Part shown: piece by piece, positions 49,915 through 58,112 of the stretch
How positions within the stretch are numbered: position 1 is the stretch's first letter
How the letters are laid out: every line of letters begins with the position of its first letter
Assembly (NCBI GenBank): GCA_903772945.1
Contig: CAICTM010000588.1
Coordinates: 1-58,112, forward strand
DNA: 58,112 nt
Source: Seminavis robusta
Lineage: Eukaryota > Bacillariophyta > Bacillariophyceae > Naviculales > Naviculaceae
Direction: 5' to 3'
Position numbers and translations under genes: made by a program
The notes under the pieces: model-generated
What the model was told of the DNA's origin: nothing
Database searches by the model: none
What the model saw: only the letters and a program-made list of their open reading frames with translations

Positions 49915-52542
49915 ATGGCAGAACCAGATCCCAACAACCCGCAGGGCCTTTCGAAGAACCAGTTGAAAAAGCTGGCGAAAAAGGCCGAGAAGGATGCGAA
50001 AAAAGCCGAGAAAAAGGGTGATGGCGACCAAACGAACCAAGCGCCACCAGCAGCAGATGCCAAGCCAGCAGCAGCTCCTGCCAAGGCACCAGCAGTCGCC
50101 AAGGCACCAGTAGCAGCAACTCCGAAAGAACCTCCGACTTGGAAGATTGGTCATGCCAAAGCCGGAGATTCTTCTACGGTGAAAGTGGCATTTGCCAGTC
50201 AACTGTTTGGTGTCTCGGTGTCGACCGCCAGCAAATCCGAAGTGAAGAAACTGGCAGGTGATGGGGATTTCTTTCTTGCGTCCACCACCCATCCAGTGCT
50301 GTGCTTTGGTGCCAGTGTCGTTGGAGGAGGAGGCAATGCCATGGCCAAAGCGTTGCGGTATGGATCGACTACCATGAGTCCCTGCGTACCATCGATTGAT
50401 TTGTTGGTGGATGAATGGTGCGAATGGGAACGTACCGTCTTGAGAACGGCCAAAAACGACAAGCAAGTCACTGCCGCACTCACGTATCTAGATGCAGCCA
50501 TTGCCAACAAGGCGGGTCCACCCGGTCCTGCCGTGCATTTGGTCGGCCTCATGGATACTACCGCCGATGTTGTCGTCGCGGTGACACTCCACGAACTCTT
50601 GGAGAAACATTCCGCCGTCGCGGTGCCACCCGCCGTGGACAATTACCGCAAAGCCCATGCGGTTGCTCTCACACACGCCAAAGCGTTGGCCCAACAATGG
50701 CACGATGCCTCCAATGTCAGTAAAATCGTCCCCTACAATCCAGACAATCCTCTTTTGAATCCCGTCTTGACGGCCATTTTCCAACAAGCGGCACTCAAAG
50801 TTGTCAACGGAGATGAAGATTTGCTACCCGATGCCATGGTCAAGAATTGTTCCAATGCCAAACACGGCGATTATCAGTGTCAATCTGCCATGCCCATGTT
50901 TGCCGCCATGAAAAAGAGTGGAAATATGCCCGCCACGATCAAATCCCCCAAAGATGTCGCACAGGCGATTATCGACCATCTCGATCCTACCCATTTGGCG
51001 GTGATTGAAAACATTTCCATTCAAGGACCGGGCTTTATCGTCTGTTCCATTACCAAGTCCTACTTACAATCGCATTTGATCAAGTGGCTGGCATCGGGCG
51101 TGTTGCCCAAACCCCCCATTCCTCAAACGTTCGAATGCGTCGTGGACTTTTCCTCTCCCAACATTGCCAAGGAAATGCACGTGGGTCATTTGCGATCGAC
51201 TATTATTGGAGAAGCCGTCTGTCGGGTCTTGGAATTTGTCGGACATCACGTCCACAGAACCAATCATGTCGGTGATTGGGGAACTCAGTTTGGCATGCTC
51301 ATTCAATACTTGAAGGAAGAATATCCCGAAGTGGGTCAAGAAGCCGATGGCGGTGAATTGCCCAACATTACCGATTTGACGGTCTTTTACAAAAATGCCA
51401 AACAACGATTCGACGAATCGGCCGAATTCAAAAAGACGGCACAAACCAATGTCGTTGCACTCCAATCAGGAGACAAGGAGTGCCTCAAAATTTGGAAAAT
51501 GCTCTGTGACGTGAGTCGCAAAGAATTTCAAAAGGTCTACAATCGATTGGATGTCACACTCGAAGAAAAGGGAGAATCCTTTTACAATGACAAGATTCCT
51601 GCCGTCATTCAAGAATTCGATCAAGCCGGACTCGTCAAGATTGAAGAGGGTGGTGCCAAGTGTGTCTTTGTCACAGGACATTCCATTCCGTTGATGCTGC
51701 AAAAGAGCGATGGTGGATATGGATACGATTCGACCGACATGGCGGCACTCAAATATCGATTGCAGACACTAAAGGCGCAGCGGATTATTGTCATTACCGA
51801 CTTTTCACAAGGCGGGCATTTTGAAATGTGTTATGGTGCGGCCGACGAGATTGGGTGGCTGACCAGTGGGCAACGATTGGATCATATTGGGTTTGGTACC
51901 GTCATGGGCGAAGATGGCAAACGATTCAAGACGCGATCGGGTGATACCGTCCGATTGGTCGATTTGCTCGACGAAGCCGTCAAGCGCATGGAAGATTCGT
52001 TGCGACAGCGCATTACCGACGGCAAGGCTAATATTACCGAAGCGGAAGTGCACGAAGTGGCCGAAGCCATTGGATATGGGGCGGTCAAGTACTTTGATTT
52101 GCGACGAAATCCTACTACCAACTACAAGTTCTCGTACGATCAAATGCTCGATACCAAGGGCAACACGGCCGTGTACTTGCTCTATGCGCGTGTCCGGTTG
52201 GAGAGTATTTGTGCCAAGGCAAAGGCGGATCATGGAGTGGATGTCGAGGAACTCCTCAAAGCGGGCGAAGTACCGGTGCTAGAGCATCCCTCCGAGCGCA
52301 ACTTGGCCAAGGAACTGCACTTGTTTGCCGAAGTGTTGGAAACAACCTTGGACGATTTGTTCCCGTACCACATTTGCGAGTACGTGTACAATGTGTCGAT
52401 TGCGGCATCGGACTTTGTCACGCAATGCAAAGTGTTGGGAGTTCCCGAGATGAAGAGTCGACTGTTGCTGTGTCATGCTACCATGGTGGCGATGCGTCAA
52501 TGCTTTGATTTGTTGGGGATTCGTCACGTTAAGCGTATCTAA
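49915..52542 (+). CDS. RARS: Cytosolic-type arginyl-tRNA synthetase with N-terminal GST-C-like extension
   Basis: An intron-free frame encodes 875 residues from ATG 49915 (AAGATGG). The N-terminus is a lysine/alanine-rich coil ('NQLKKLAKKAEKDAKKAEKK') and an Ala/Pro linker. About 160 residues resembling a GST C-terminal domain follow ('LLVDEWCEWERTVLR' to 'TTADVVVAVTLHELLEKH'). The class I catalytic part then has the additional-domain region ('KHGDYQCQSAMPMFAAMKK', typical of eukaryotic ArgRS) and the HIGH signature as 'HVGHLRST' (H422-H425). 'GKRFKTRSGDTVRL' (~K672) stands in the KMSKS position. The C-terminus is the anticodon-binding DALR domain ending 'LLGIRHVKRI'. It charges tRNA-Arg in the cytosol. 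The GST-like module suggests association with other synthetases or EF1, by analogy with MetRS and ValRS. Confidence 0.95.
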   Translation: MAEPDPNNPQGLSKNQLKKLAKKAEKDAKKAEKKGDGDQTNQAPPAADAKPAAAPAKAPAVAKAPVAATPKEPPTWKIGHAKAGDSSTVKVAFASQLFGVSVSTASKSEVKKLAGDGDFFLASTTHPVLCFGASVVGGGGNAMAKALRYGSTTMSPCVPSIDLLVDEWCEWERTVLRTAKNDKQVTAALTYLDAAIANKAGPPGPAVHLVGLMDTTADVVVAVTLHELLEKHSAVAVPPAVDNYRKAHAVALTHAKALAQQWHDASNVSKIVPYNPDNPLLNPVLTAIFQQAALKVVNGDEDLLPDAMVKNCSNAKHGDYQCQSAMPMFAAMKKSGNMPATIKSPKDVAQAIIDHLDPTHLAVIENISIQGPGFIVCSITKSYLQSHLIKWLASGVLPKPPIPQTFECVVDFSSPNIAKEMHVGHLRSTIIGEAVCRVLEFVGHHVHRTNHVGDWGTQFGMLIQYLKEEYPEVGQEADGGELPNITDLTVFYKNAKQRFDESAEFKKTAQTNVVALQSGDKECLKIWKMLCDVSRKEFQKVYNRLDVTLEEKGESFYNDKIPAVIQEFDQAGLVKIEEGGAKCVFVTGHSIPLMLQKSDGGYGYDSTDMAALKYRLQTLKAQRIIVITDFSQGGHFEMCYGAADEIGWLTSGQRLDHIGFGTVMGEDGKRFKTRSGDTVRLVDLLDEAVKRMEDSLRQRITDGKANITEAEVHEVAEAIGYGAVKYFDLRRNPTTNYKFSYDQMLDTKGNTAVYLLYARVRLESICAKAKADHGVDVEELLKAGEVPVLEHPSERNLAKELHLFAEVLETTLDDLFPYHICEYVYNVSIAASDFVTQCKVLGVPEMKSRLLLCHATMVAMRQCFDLLGIRHVKRI

Positions 52543-53214
52543 CCAGGTAGCTAGCTCCTGGCCTGTTGGACTGATACTAGCTAGTAAAAGAGAAAAGATG
52601 CATTCAAAGTTGTTCGGGTAGATCTCAATGCCAGATTAGCTATGTCCTTAGTTTCTTTGCCCTCTCTCGGTGTACATTGCGCCTCTTGGTTGCATGGAAA
52701 ATAGCTGGGCCCATTCAGGTGCCTACCGGGACATGGAGTAATGTACCGATACCAGGCACTGTACCGCACTATCGAAGTCAGCGTCCGGCACTGTCTACTG
52801 TACTAGCTAGCTAGTACCGGTACAGATTGCTTGCAGGAACACAACGATTAGCCCGGGTTGTGTGGTTACTAGCCAGGAACAGCCGACTGCAGGAGCCCCA
52901 CAATACCAGCCAGATGCTTGCTTGATCTTCTTGTTACCGGTGTCATGGATCTGCCACGACTACTGTAGCTACGGTACCGGAAGGTCTAGCTATTAGCCAC
53001 TGGTGGCGTTTGTGGGAGGGGTCCATACGTCCATACTGCTTGTGACCCATGTTGCAGTCAGTACTGGTACCAAGTACCGGTACGTCGTACTGCACAAAAC
53101 TGTTCCTCTGGCACAACAGATACTAGTACGACAATCATAAGCAAACCAAAGTTGACGTAGGTAGGTAGTATTTTTTAACATGTTAGACGTATGATAGTAG
53201 GAACTACTAACTGT
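52543..53214. other. Convergent spacer, palindrome-rich
   Basis: No gene is supported. GCTAGCTAGTACCGGTACAG lies at 52807-52826, TTACCGGT near 52934, and GTACCGGTACGTCGTAC near 53075-53091. Either 3' UTR or spacer. Confidence 0.4.
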
Positions 53215-53934
53215 TTACAAAGTCAACATGACAATGGTGCATTGCCGTTCCATAGAATGAGTGTCATTGGCAAATGGCTTGCTCCCATCGAGCATCATGA
53301 AATCCTTGGCCGCTACGTCGTACTCCACGGTGCCACCCAATTTGTTGGTCCAAATGTGCTGGGTTGCTGGATTGGTTGGCTCCACAACCACAGAGGCAAA
53401 ACCCTTCTCTCGAGCATAGTCTGCAGTCAGTTTGCGAAGACGGCTGGCAAGTCCTCTGCCAGAATACTGCTTGGAAGTGGCTCCCATGAAGGCATGAAGA
53501 ACCTCATTTTGCTTGACTCCAGCAGCACTGCCAAATTTTTCCCCTACTAGTTGAGTGTCCAAGAGCTCCAGAAGGGCAAAAATTGGAATGGCTTCAGGAA
53601 GGTCTCTTGCAAGATCCTCACTAGCTTCTTCATCAGGGTTCATTGTATCATAAAAGTCTTCATTCAGCATGGCTGCTACAATGCGGCCAGTTTCGTTATC
53701 CATGCAGACCAAGGATAGTTCGTCTTCAATGCACTTGTCCACCAGTGCTTCCACCAAGTGCTCCTTGAGCAAATCTGCAGTAATACCTAGAAACTTGCAA
53801 AAGGGCTCTCCTTCGGCAAAGCTTGTGGCAACCATAGAAATGATATCATCACGATGGCTTGGCTTCTCAGCAATGAATGACTTGTTGAGGACACGGATGG
53901 TGAATCCAGGGCAGGTTGTAGTATCAATGAACAT
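53215..53934 (-). CDS. GNAT-family N-acetyltransferase
   Basis: A single exon encodes 239 residues. The order is that of the GNAT fold. It opens with an N-terminal strand and 'FAEGEPFCKFLGI', like arylalkylamine N-acetyltransferase-type proteins. Then come 'DELSLVCMDNETGRIVAAML' (strands 2-4), a helical insert, and 'VLHAFMGATSKQYSGRGLAS', which contains the acetyl-CoA-binding motif A (Q156 to A163). 'VVEPTNPATQHIWTNKLGG' is motif B. It probably acetylates an amine or polyamine in the cytosol. The substrate is not deducible. No targeting peptide is visible. Confidence 0.85.
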   Translation of the reverse strand: MFIDTTTCPGFTIRVLNKSFIAEKPSHRDDIISMVATSFAEGEPFCKFLGITADLLKEHLVEALVDKCIEDELSLVCMDNETGRIVAAMLNEDFYDTMNPDEEASEDLARDLPEAIPIFALLELLDTQLVGEKFGSAAGVKQNEVLHAFMGATSKQYSGRGLASRLRKLTADYAREKGFASVVVEPTNPATQHIWTNKLGGTVEYDVAAKDFMMLDGSKPFANDTHSMERQCTIVMLTL

Positions 53935-54692
53935 ATTTATAAGGGCTTGGTTGTAGTTTTGTTGGTTGCTTGGCTGGGCTGAAGCTGTGGAAACTTAGAT
54001 TTGTGAGCCAATTGCTAATCGCTGCCAAACAATTTGGGTGTCTTGCCAAAAAATAGGTGGGATCCACTGTGACTCAACTCAGTGTTCCACAAACATGACA
54101 AAACCTGGGTGGGTCAGGCTCGTGTAGCTCTCGTGTATTGGTACCGGTATGCAGCCCTCTGCTCAAGCATGAGTCAATGAACAGTCGCCGCCCAATCACA
54201 GCTGAGTGACTCATGACCTCATTTTGAGCAGTGCGTACCAACGTAGCAACAGCAGAATCGAATCGAATTCAATCGAATCGAATCGAACCGAACCAAATAG
54301 TCCTGTAGACTGGGTCTACTCGTCTAATCAATCTATTAATAATAGTACATTTCAAGAAACAGTGACACCAGACGAAGCTTTAGAGCAGCTGTCAACTTCT
54401 CCTCCCGCTGTTCATCCCCTGAACTGCCGTGACTATCTGGCTGTATCTTCGGACGGTCATCCCTATCTGGCACTACTCAGATCTACCATAGCAGTTGTTT
54501 GATATCATCACTCATGCCAGAAGAACCGAATACCCCCGTCAACCCCCATTCGCTTTGCTGCTGCATTTTGATAGACTCCTCAAGGAACAGAGTCTCTCTA
54601 TCAAATACAGATAGTTAGTTAGTGAGATAGACCGAGTCGAGTCAAGTCGAATCCTTACCGCTCTTCATTCAATTGTTGTTGTTGTGATTACC
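53935..54692. promoter_or_regulatory. Divergent upstream region with TCGAA array
   Basis: This interval lies between the start codons of two divergent genes. It has GTACCGGTATGC near 54140, a GAATCGAATCGAATTC-type array at 54255-54294, and a GAGTCGAGTCAAGTCGAATC run at 54634-54653 immediately upstream of the CRAL-TRIO-like gene. Confidence 0.4.
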
Positions 54693-55583
54693 ATGGCCCT
54701 CGAAGATGTTGTGGTTGTGAATAATAACTCTGCTGCAGGCTCTGCCACCAGTCGCAAGCGGAAATTGCCCGATGTGGATCCCACCATGGAACTGACGGCG
54801 CAAGAAAAGCAGTGGGCTCTCGATATCAAAGAAGCCTTTGCAGACGACGATGAGATTTGTGCAAAGGTCTTTAGTGACATGCAGATTGCCATTTTTGCTA
54901 TTGTGGATCGAGATGATGTGGGTCGGTCTCTGGAACGAGCTCAGTGTCTACAAGCCTTTCGCATGCAGTACAACATTAACGATACCGTTCAGGAAGGCAT
55001 TGACATTTTTCAACGCCAACAAGACATCTGTCCCGGAATGTTGCTCTCGATAGAAGAATGTCCCAATGATGACGGACGAGGATCGCACGCGCTAGTCATG
55101 GACTTGGCCAAGTACTTTCCACTGCGATTCTTGGACAACCCCAAAGACTTTCGGTGCAGCATTGGATCCATCTACTATTCCATATTGTGTACACAACCCG
55201 ATCTCACGAGCGTCCGAGAGGGCTTTCGGCAAGTCTTTGAATGCGATGATGTTGGCTGGGAGAATGCGTGTTTCAAGGCCGAGTTAAAATCCGTGGACGA
55301 GCTCCTCACGTCACTCCCTTATCGACGAAAACAAGTGAAATGTTTGCGCATGCCATCGGTATTGCTTGTCGTACTGCATCTGCTACGTCCCTTCATGCCC
55401 AAAGAAGAATACGATGCCTTTTCTTATGGATCCGAAGACTTGCAAATTGAATTCCCCGATCGCATTGATCAGTTTTATATGCAACCCACTCCCGCCGACG
55501 CCTTTGAGCACTTGATGAAACGATGTACCAGATTACTCAAACGTCGAGTTGAAAATGAAGAATCCTTTCGACTACAGGACTGA
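54693..55583 (+). CDS. CRAL-TRIO-like protein of diatom type
   Basis: A single exon encodes 296 residues from ATG 54693 (TTACCATGG). The N-terminus has a short NLS-like 'SRKRKLPD'. A helical region ('ERAQCLQAFRMQYNINDTVQ', 'EGIDIFQRQQDICPGMLLSI') leads into 'VMDLAKYFPLRFLDNPKDFR'. 'SIYYSILCTQPDLTSVREGF' and 'FECDDVGWENACF' follow. This order matches a group of diatom proteins related to CRAL-TRIO lipid-binding domains (strand, helix, then a cap resembling Sec14). Lipid binding is inferred from that relation. No signal peptide or membrane segment is present. Confidence 0.6.
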   Translation: MALEDVVVVNNNSAAGSATSRKRKLPDVDPTMELTAQEKQWALDIKEAFADDDEICAKVFSDMQIAIFAIVDRDDVGRSLERAQCLQAFRMQYNINDTVQEGIDIFQRQQDICPGMLLSIEECPNDDGRGSHALVMDLAKYFPLRFLDNPKDFRCSIGSIYYSILCTQPDLTSVREGFRQVFECDDVGWENACFKAELKSVDELLTSLPYRRKQVKCLRMPSVLLVVLHLLRPFMPKEEYDAFSYGSEDLQIEFPDRIDQFYMQPTPADAFEHLMKRCTRLLKRRVENEESFRLQD

Positions 55584-57194
55584 ACGCTACAGCAACAATC
55601 CACAATACAACCCCTCCAGAAATCTTTGGATTCCACAATTCTTGTGGTACCGGCCTCTGGAAAATCCGGCAAGAGCAGCAAGAACCACTCACACGAAGCA
55701 ATCCCAGGGCGGCAACATCCGCTCACGCTGTCATGGATTTATCATCCAATTGAGGATACGACATCCATGGATGCCTCACGCAGTTTGGTGACGGCGAGAA
55801 TCGAATCAAAAAATCAATCCACTTTGGCAGCCACTCTATTGGAATGGGAAGAAGCACTGGCTTTCCGCCCGTTTGTAGAGTTCGAGTCGTTCGAATCTGA
55901 CGTCTCGAACGAGAGTCTGGGCAGGTTTCGACGTGCTTGACGAGCTCGCTAGTGGATTACTAGAATTCAATCGAATCGTGGGCTTTGCTACGATTTAGTT
56001 AGTATCCTTTGTGATGCTTCAGGCACGATATCGTTCCAAACGACCTCCTCTACGTTGTCCGAACAGGAAGTTGCCAATTCCAGCAAAGAATCTGGAGCCC
56101 ATGTCAAGAAGGTTGAGACTTTTCTTTTCGAGCCTACCTACCGGTAGATAGCGAAACAAGTCGACACGATTCTGGAAGCGTCAGCCAACGGCTCAACTCA
56201 GCTAGCACCGTCAGGCCCAACGCCCAGCTAGTCCCACACAACAACCAATCTCCTACGCCTGCACCTGCACCCACGCCAACATCAGCCCCAGCCAACACTA
56301 GCTATCCCCAGTCATCCCCATCTACAGGGCCACCCAATCTCCAGTGTAGGTCTACACATGGGCGGACCAAAAATGCTCCCGAGTTTACGCCCATACCAGT
56401 GCCAAGCACCACCCCGTGATCCAACCTCGGTCTAAACAAACTTCCAAATGCCTGGCCCACTCGGAGCCCCGAAGCCAGGACCAACACCTGAACCAATGCC
56501 CAGCGTCAATCCCTGCCTTGGCCTGGACCAATTCCAGGCTTATCTCCTGAAGGTGCGAACCTTAGCTTAGCTACTAGGACCAAACTCAGGCCCAGTACTG
56601 CCAGAATTTGCGCTCCCAAGAGGATGGAGGTACTGCAACTCCCAAATATTAGAAGGAACAAACAATGGAATGCAGAGCCCGAAGAACCTACCGGTACCTT
56701 TGATACAAACTGTGCGCCTAGCTAGTTCCCCGCGCTTGCAATTAAAGGTTCTGCCAAAATTCTTTTGGATTTGCTCATTTTCCAAAGAGAGTGCTTCTGG
56801 CGGGTTCAGATGTATTTGCTTGAGGGCTGGCCTTCTTTTAAAAGCGCAGCAGTGATAATGGATGAGAATTCCTCTGTCAAGTCAACGCCTTTGGAGTTTT
56901 CTCTGGCCATAGTTAGCACTCATTTTGCTGTCAAGATTGAGTACTAAATCTTTTCTTCTAAAAAGATTATTAGTACAGTATGCTCTCTAAGATTTTTCCC
57001 TGTCTCACAAAAAGCCGAGGCCACACAATTTTCGCCCCTCCCTTCTAAAACTTCATTGGCGGTGTGTTGTTTGTTGTGATAGAAGCAAGGTGTGAAGAGG
57101 CTTCCACTCGTCTGCATCAAACCGTTATTGGCATTACTGATCCCACTAGGGGAGTCCATTTTTGTGGGGGTATCGAACCGAAAAAGGGAGCACC
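55584..57194. other. Gene-free interval with a Pro-rich decayed stretch and a foldback
   Basis: No intact gene is supported. At about 56240-56300 one frame spells Pro/Thr/Ala repeats typical of diatom extracellular linkers, but stops surround it. At 56941-56976 an inverted repeat (arms GTACTAAATCTTTT and AAAAGATTATTAGTAC) could fold. The last ~30 bases lead to the next ATG. Confidence 0.4.
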
Positions 57195-58112
57195 ATGGCG
57201 AAAGGCAGGGTAAGTTTTTAAAATGGACGGATGCCGATGTTCGGATTTTGCCGCAATAAGCGATCCTCGACCATGGCGACGACGCGCCGAGGCAAGCGCT
57301 AGCTGGCGGTGTCAACGTGAGACTAACATGGCGATTTCTTTTTTCTTTTTCTTACATGATTATCTTTCATTTCAGTCAAGAGCAGCTGCTCCAACTTCTT
57401 TCAAGGAGGAGAAGAAGAAGCCAGTCAAGGCCAAAGCTGCTACTTTAGTGAAGTGCCAGCCTTACAAGATCCGTCCCACGCGAGCGGCGGCTCCATCTTC
57501 CTTCAAGGAGAAAAAGAAACCCGCTCCTGCTGCAGCCAAGAAGAAACCTGCTCCAGTAGTTGCTCGAAAGAGGTTTACACCTCCCAGAAAGGCAGCTCAA
57601 CCTCCTCCTGCTACTAAATTCATGACATGTCCCGAAACGGGAGAGCGAGTGTTTGTGGGCACTGTCACTCTAGCCGATATGAAAAAGCCTCCCAAAGGAG
57701 AAAAGCGCAAGATTCTATTCAAAGTTCCCAGTGCCAAGATACGGCAAACTCTATACGATGAACTGGCATTATGTTTGGACGATCGCGAGACGCGGCTCTT
57801 GCCCAAGTACGGGGGACGTCCCTGGAGTATCATTTGCCGTGTCACTGACAACGCCAATGCGGGTTCTCCCTTTTTCCGTTGGTTCCGAGGAAAGCTAGAA
57901 CTTGCGGTGTTGCCACATTTGTTGGAAAAAATCCCGGATCCACCCAAGTTTCCCGGATATGAACAGACTGCCGAGGGCGTCCGTCGACTCCGGGATGCCC
58001 AAGACTCGGATGCGGAGGAAGAGCCGGAAGAAGAGTATGACAATTTGACAGAGGAAGAAGTCCAGCGAATGGAATCACTAGTAGGCAGGGAAGTCTCGGC
58101 ATTGTCACAGGT
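57195..58112 (+). CDS. 5' partial basic protein with a 15-nt first coding exon
   Basis: The ATG at 57195 has a perfect context (GCACCATGG) and is followed by MAKGR and a GTAAGT donor at 57210. A 166-bp intron ends in TTTCATTTCAG, and exon 2 runs from 57376 to the window edge without a stop. The N-terminal ~80 residues are Lys/Ala/Pro-rich with a repeated 'AAAP.SFKE.KKKP' module (twice). A globular segment follows: 'FMTCPETGERVFVGTVTLAD', 'RKILFKVPSAKIRQTLYDEL', 'CLDDRETRLLPKYGGRPWSI' and 'SPFFRWFRGKLELAVLPHLL'. After that comes an acidic tail ('DSDAEEEPEEEYDNLTEEEV'). No family is recognised. The charge pattern suggests a nuclear or nucleic-acid-associated protein. The last two bases of the window (GT) may begin another intron. 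Confidence 0.75.

Noticed and set aside
50199..52233. Several minus-strand frames opposite the arginyl-tRNA synthetase
   Set aside because: The plus frame is a complete ArgRS. The antisense frames have no independent evidence.
1..58112. tRNA, rRNA, CRISPR array or prokaryotic operon structure
   Set aside because: I found no A/B-box pairs, no rRNA-like sequence and no regular spacer array. The genes are spliced eukaryotic single units.

Overview
The window is nuclear DNA of a photosynthetic stramenopile, most likely a raphid pennate diatom. This is inferred from several things seen together: short spliceosomal introns of about 80-110 bp with GTAAGT/GTGAGT-type donors; a predicted plastid protein whose signal peptide ends in an ASAF-like 'VSAF' motif; large single-pass LRR proteins with a cytosolic 'QSQPGA' segment; 'NGCPW' ankyrin-like repeats; and domains I know mainly from diatom proteomes (the C-terminal domain of the polyQ protein at 29292, the 'KKSVRF' protein at 35359, and the CRAL-TRIO-like protein at 54693). 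Seminavis robusta or a relative is a guess; species cannot be fixed from the sequence alone.

Layout. 1-4.2 kb: the end of an acidic protein, a 17-bp minisatellite, and a five-exon LRR transmembrane protein. 4.8-8.0 kb: a Golgi-type sulfotransferase (minus), a divergent promoter with TCGAA repeats, and a frame-disrupted ankyrin-like gene. 8.7-15.2 kb: a zinc-finger/IBR-like plus ankyrin protein, a DUF2985-like membrane protein (minus), and an intron-free CDC20. 16.6-22.8 kb: a vWA protein ending in a CaaX box, an Acg-type nitroreductase-like protein, a bZIP factor, and a diverged sulfotransferase-like protein. 23.4-27.7 kb: a 467-bp MITE, then a long DRE-TIM/HMG-CoA-lyase-like gene with an N-terminal lipidation signal and an in-frame TGA. 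29.3-31.5 kb: a glutamine-rich protein with a diatom-type domain. 31.5-37.3 kb: a gene-poor, palindrome-rich stretch with one or two small genes. 37.3-40.3 kb: an S28 serine carboxypeptidase and a predicted plastid protein (both minus). 40.9-43.7 kb: a second LRR transmembrane protein. 43.8-46.9 kb: a duplicated upstream segment, a four-TM protein, and a secreted ankyrin protein. 48.5-55.6 kb: a secreted Thr/Ser-rich repeat protein, cytosolic arginyl-tRNA synthetase with a GST-C-like extension, a GNAT acetyltransferase (minus), and a CRAL-TRIO-like protein. 57.2 kb to the end: a 5' partial basic protein whose first coding exon is only 15 nt.

The genes are independent eukaryotic units, not operons. 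Recurring themes are membrane or secretory-route proteins (two LRR receptors, two sulfotransferase-like proteins, the S28 peptidase, secreted ankyrin and Thr-rich proteins) and predicted lipid-anchored cytosolic proteins (CaaX vWA; MGNC DRE-TIM protein). Non-coding DNA is visibly rich in short palindromes (ACCGGT, GTAC, CTAG, ACATGT) that are almost absent from the coding exons.

Several genes carry single-base frame breaks (both LRR genes and the ankyrin-like gene), and one has an in-frame TGA. These may be assembly errors at homopolymers or real decay, and the sequence alone does not decide. All counts and coordinates were worked out by eye.
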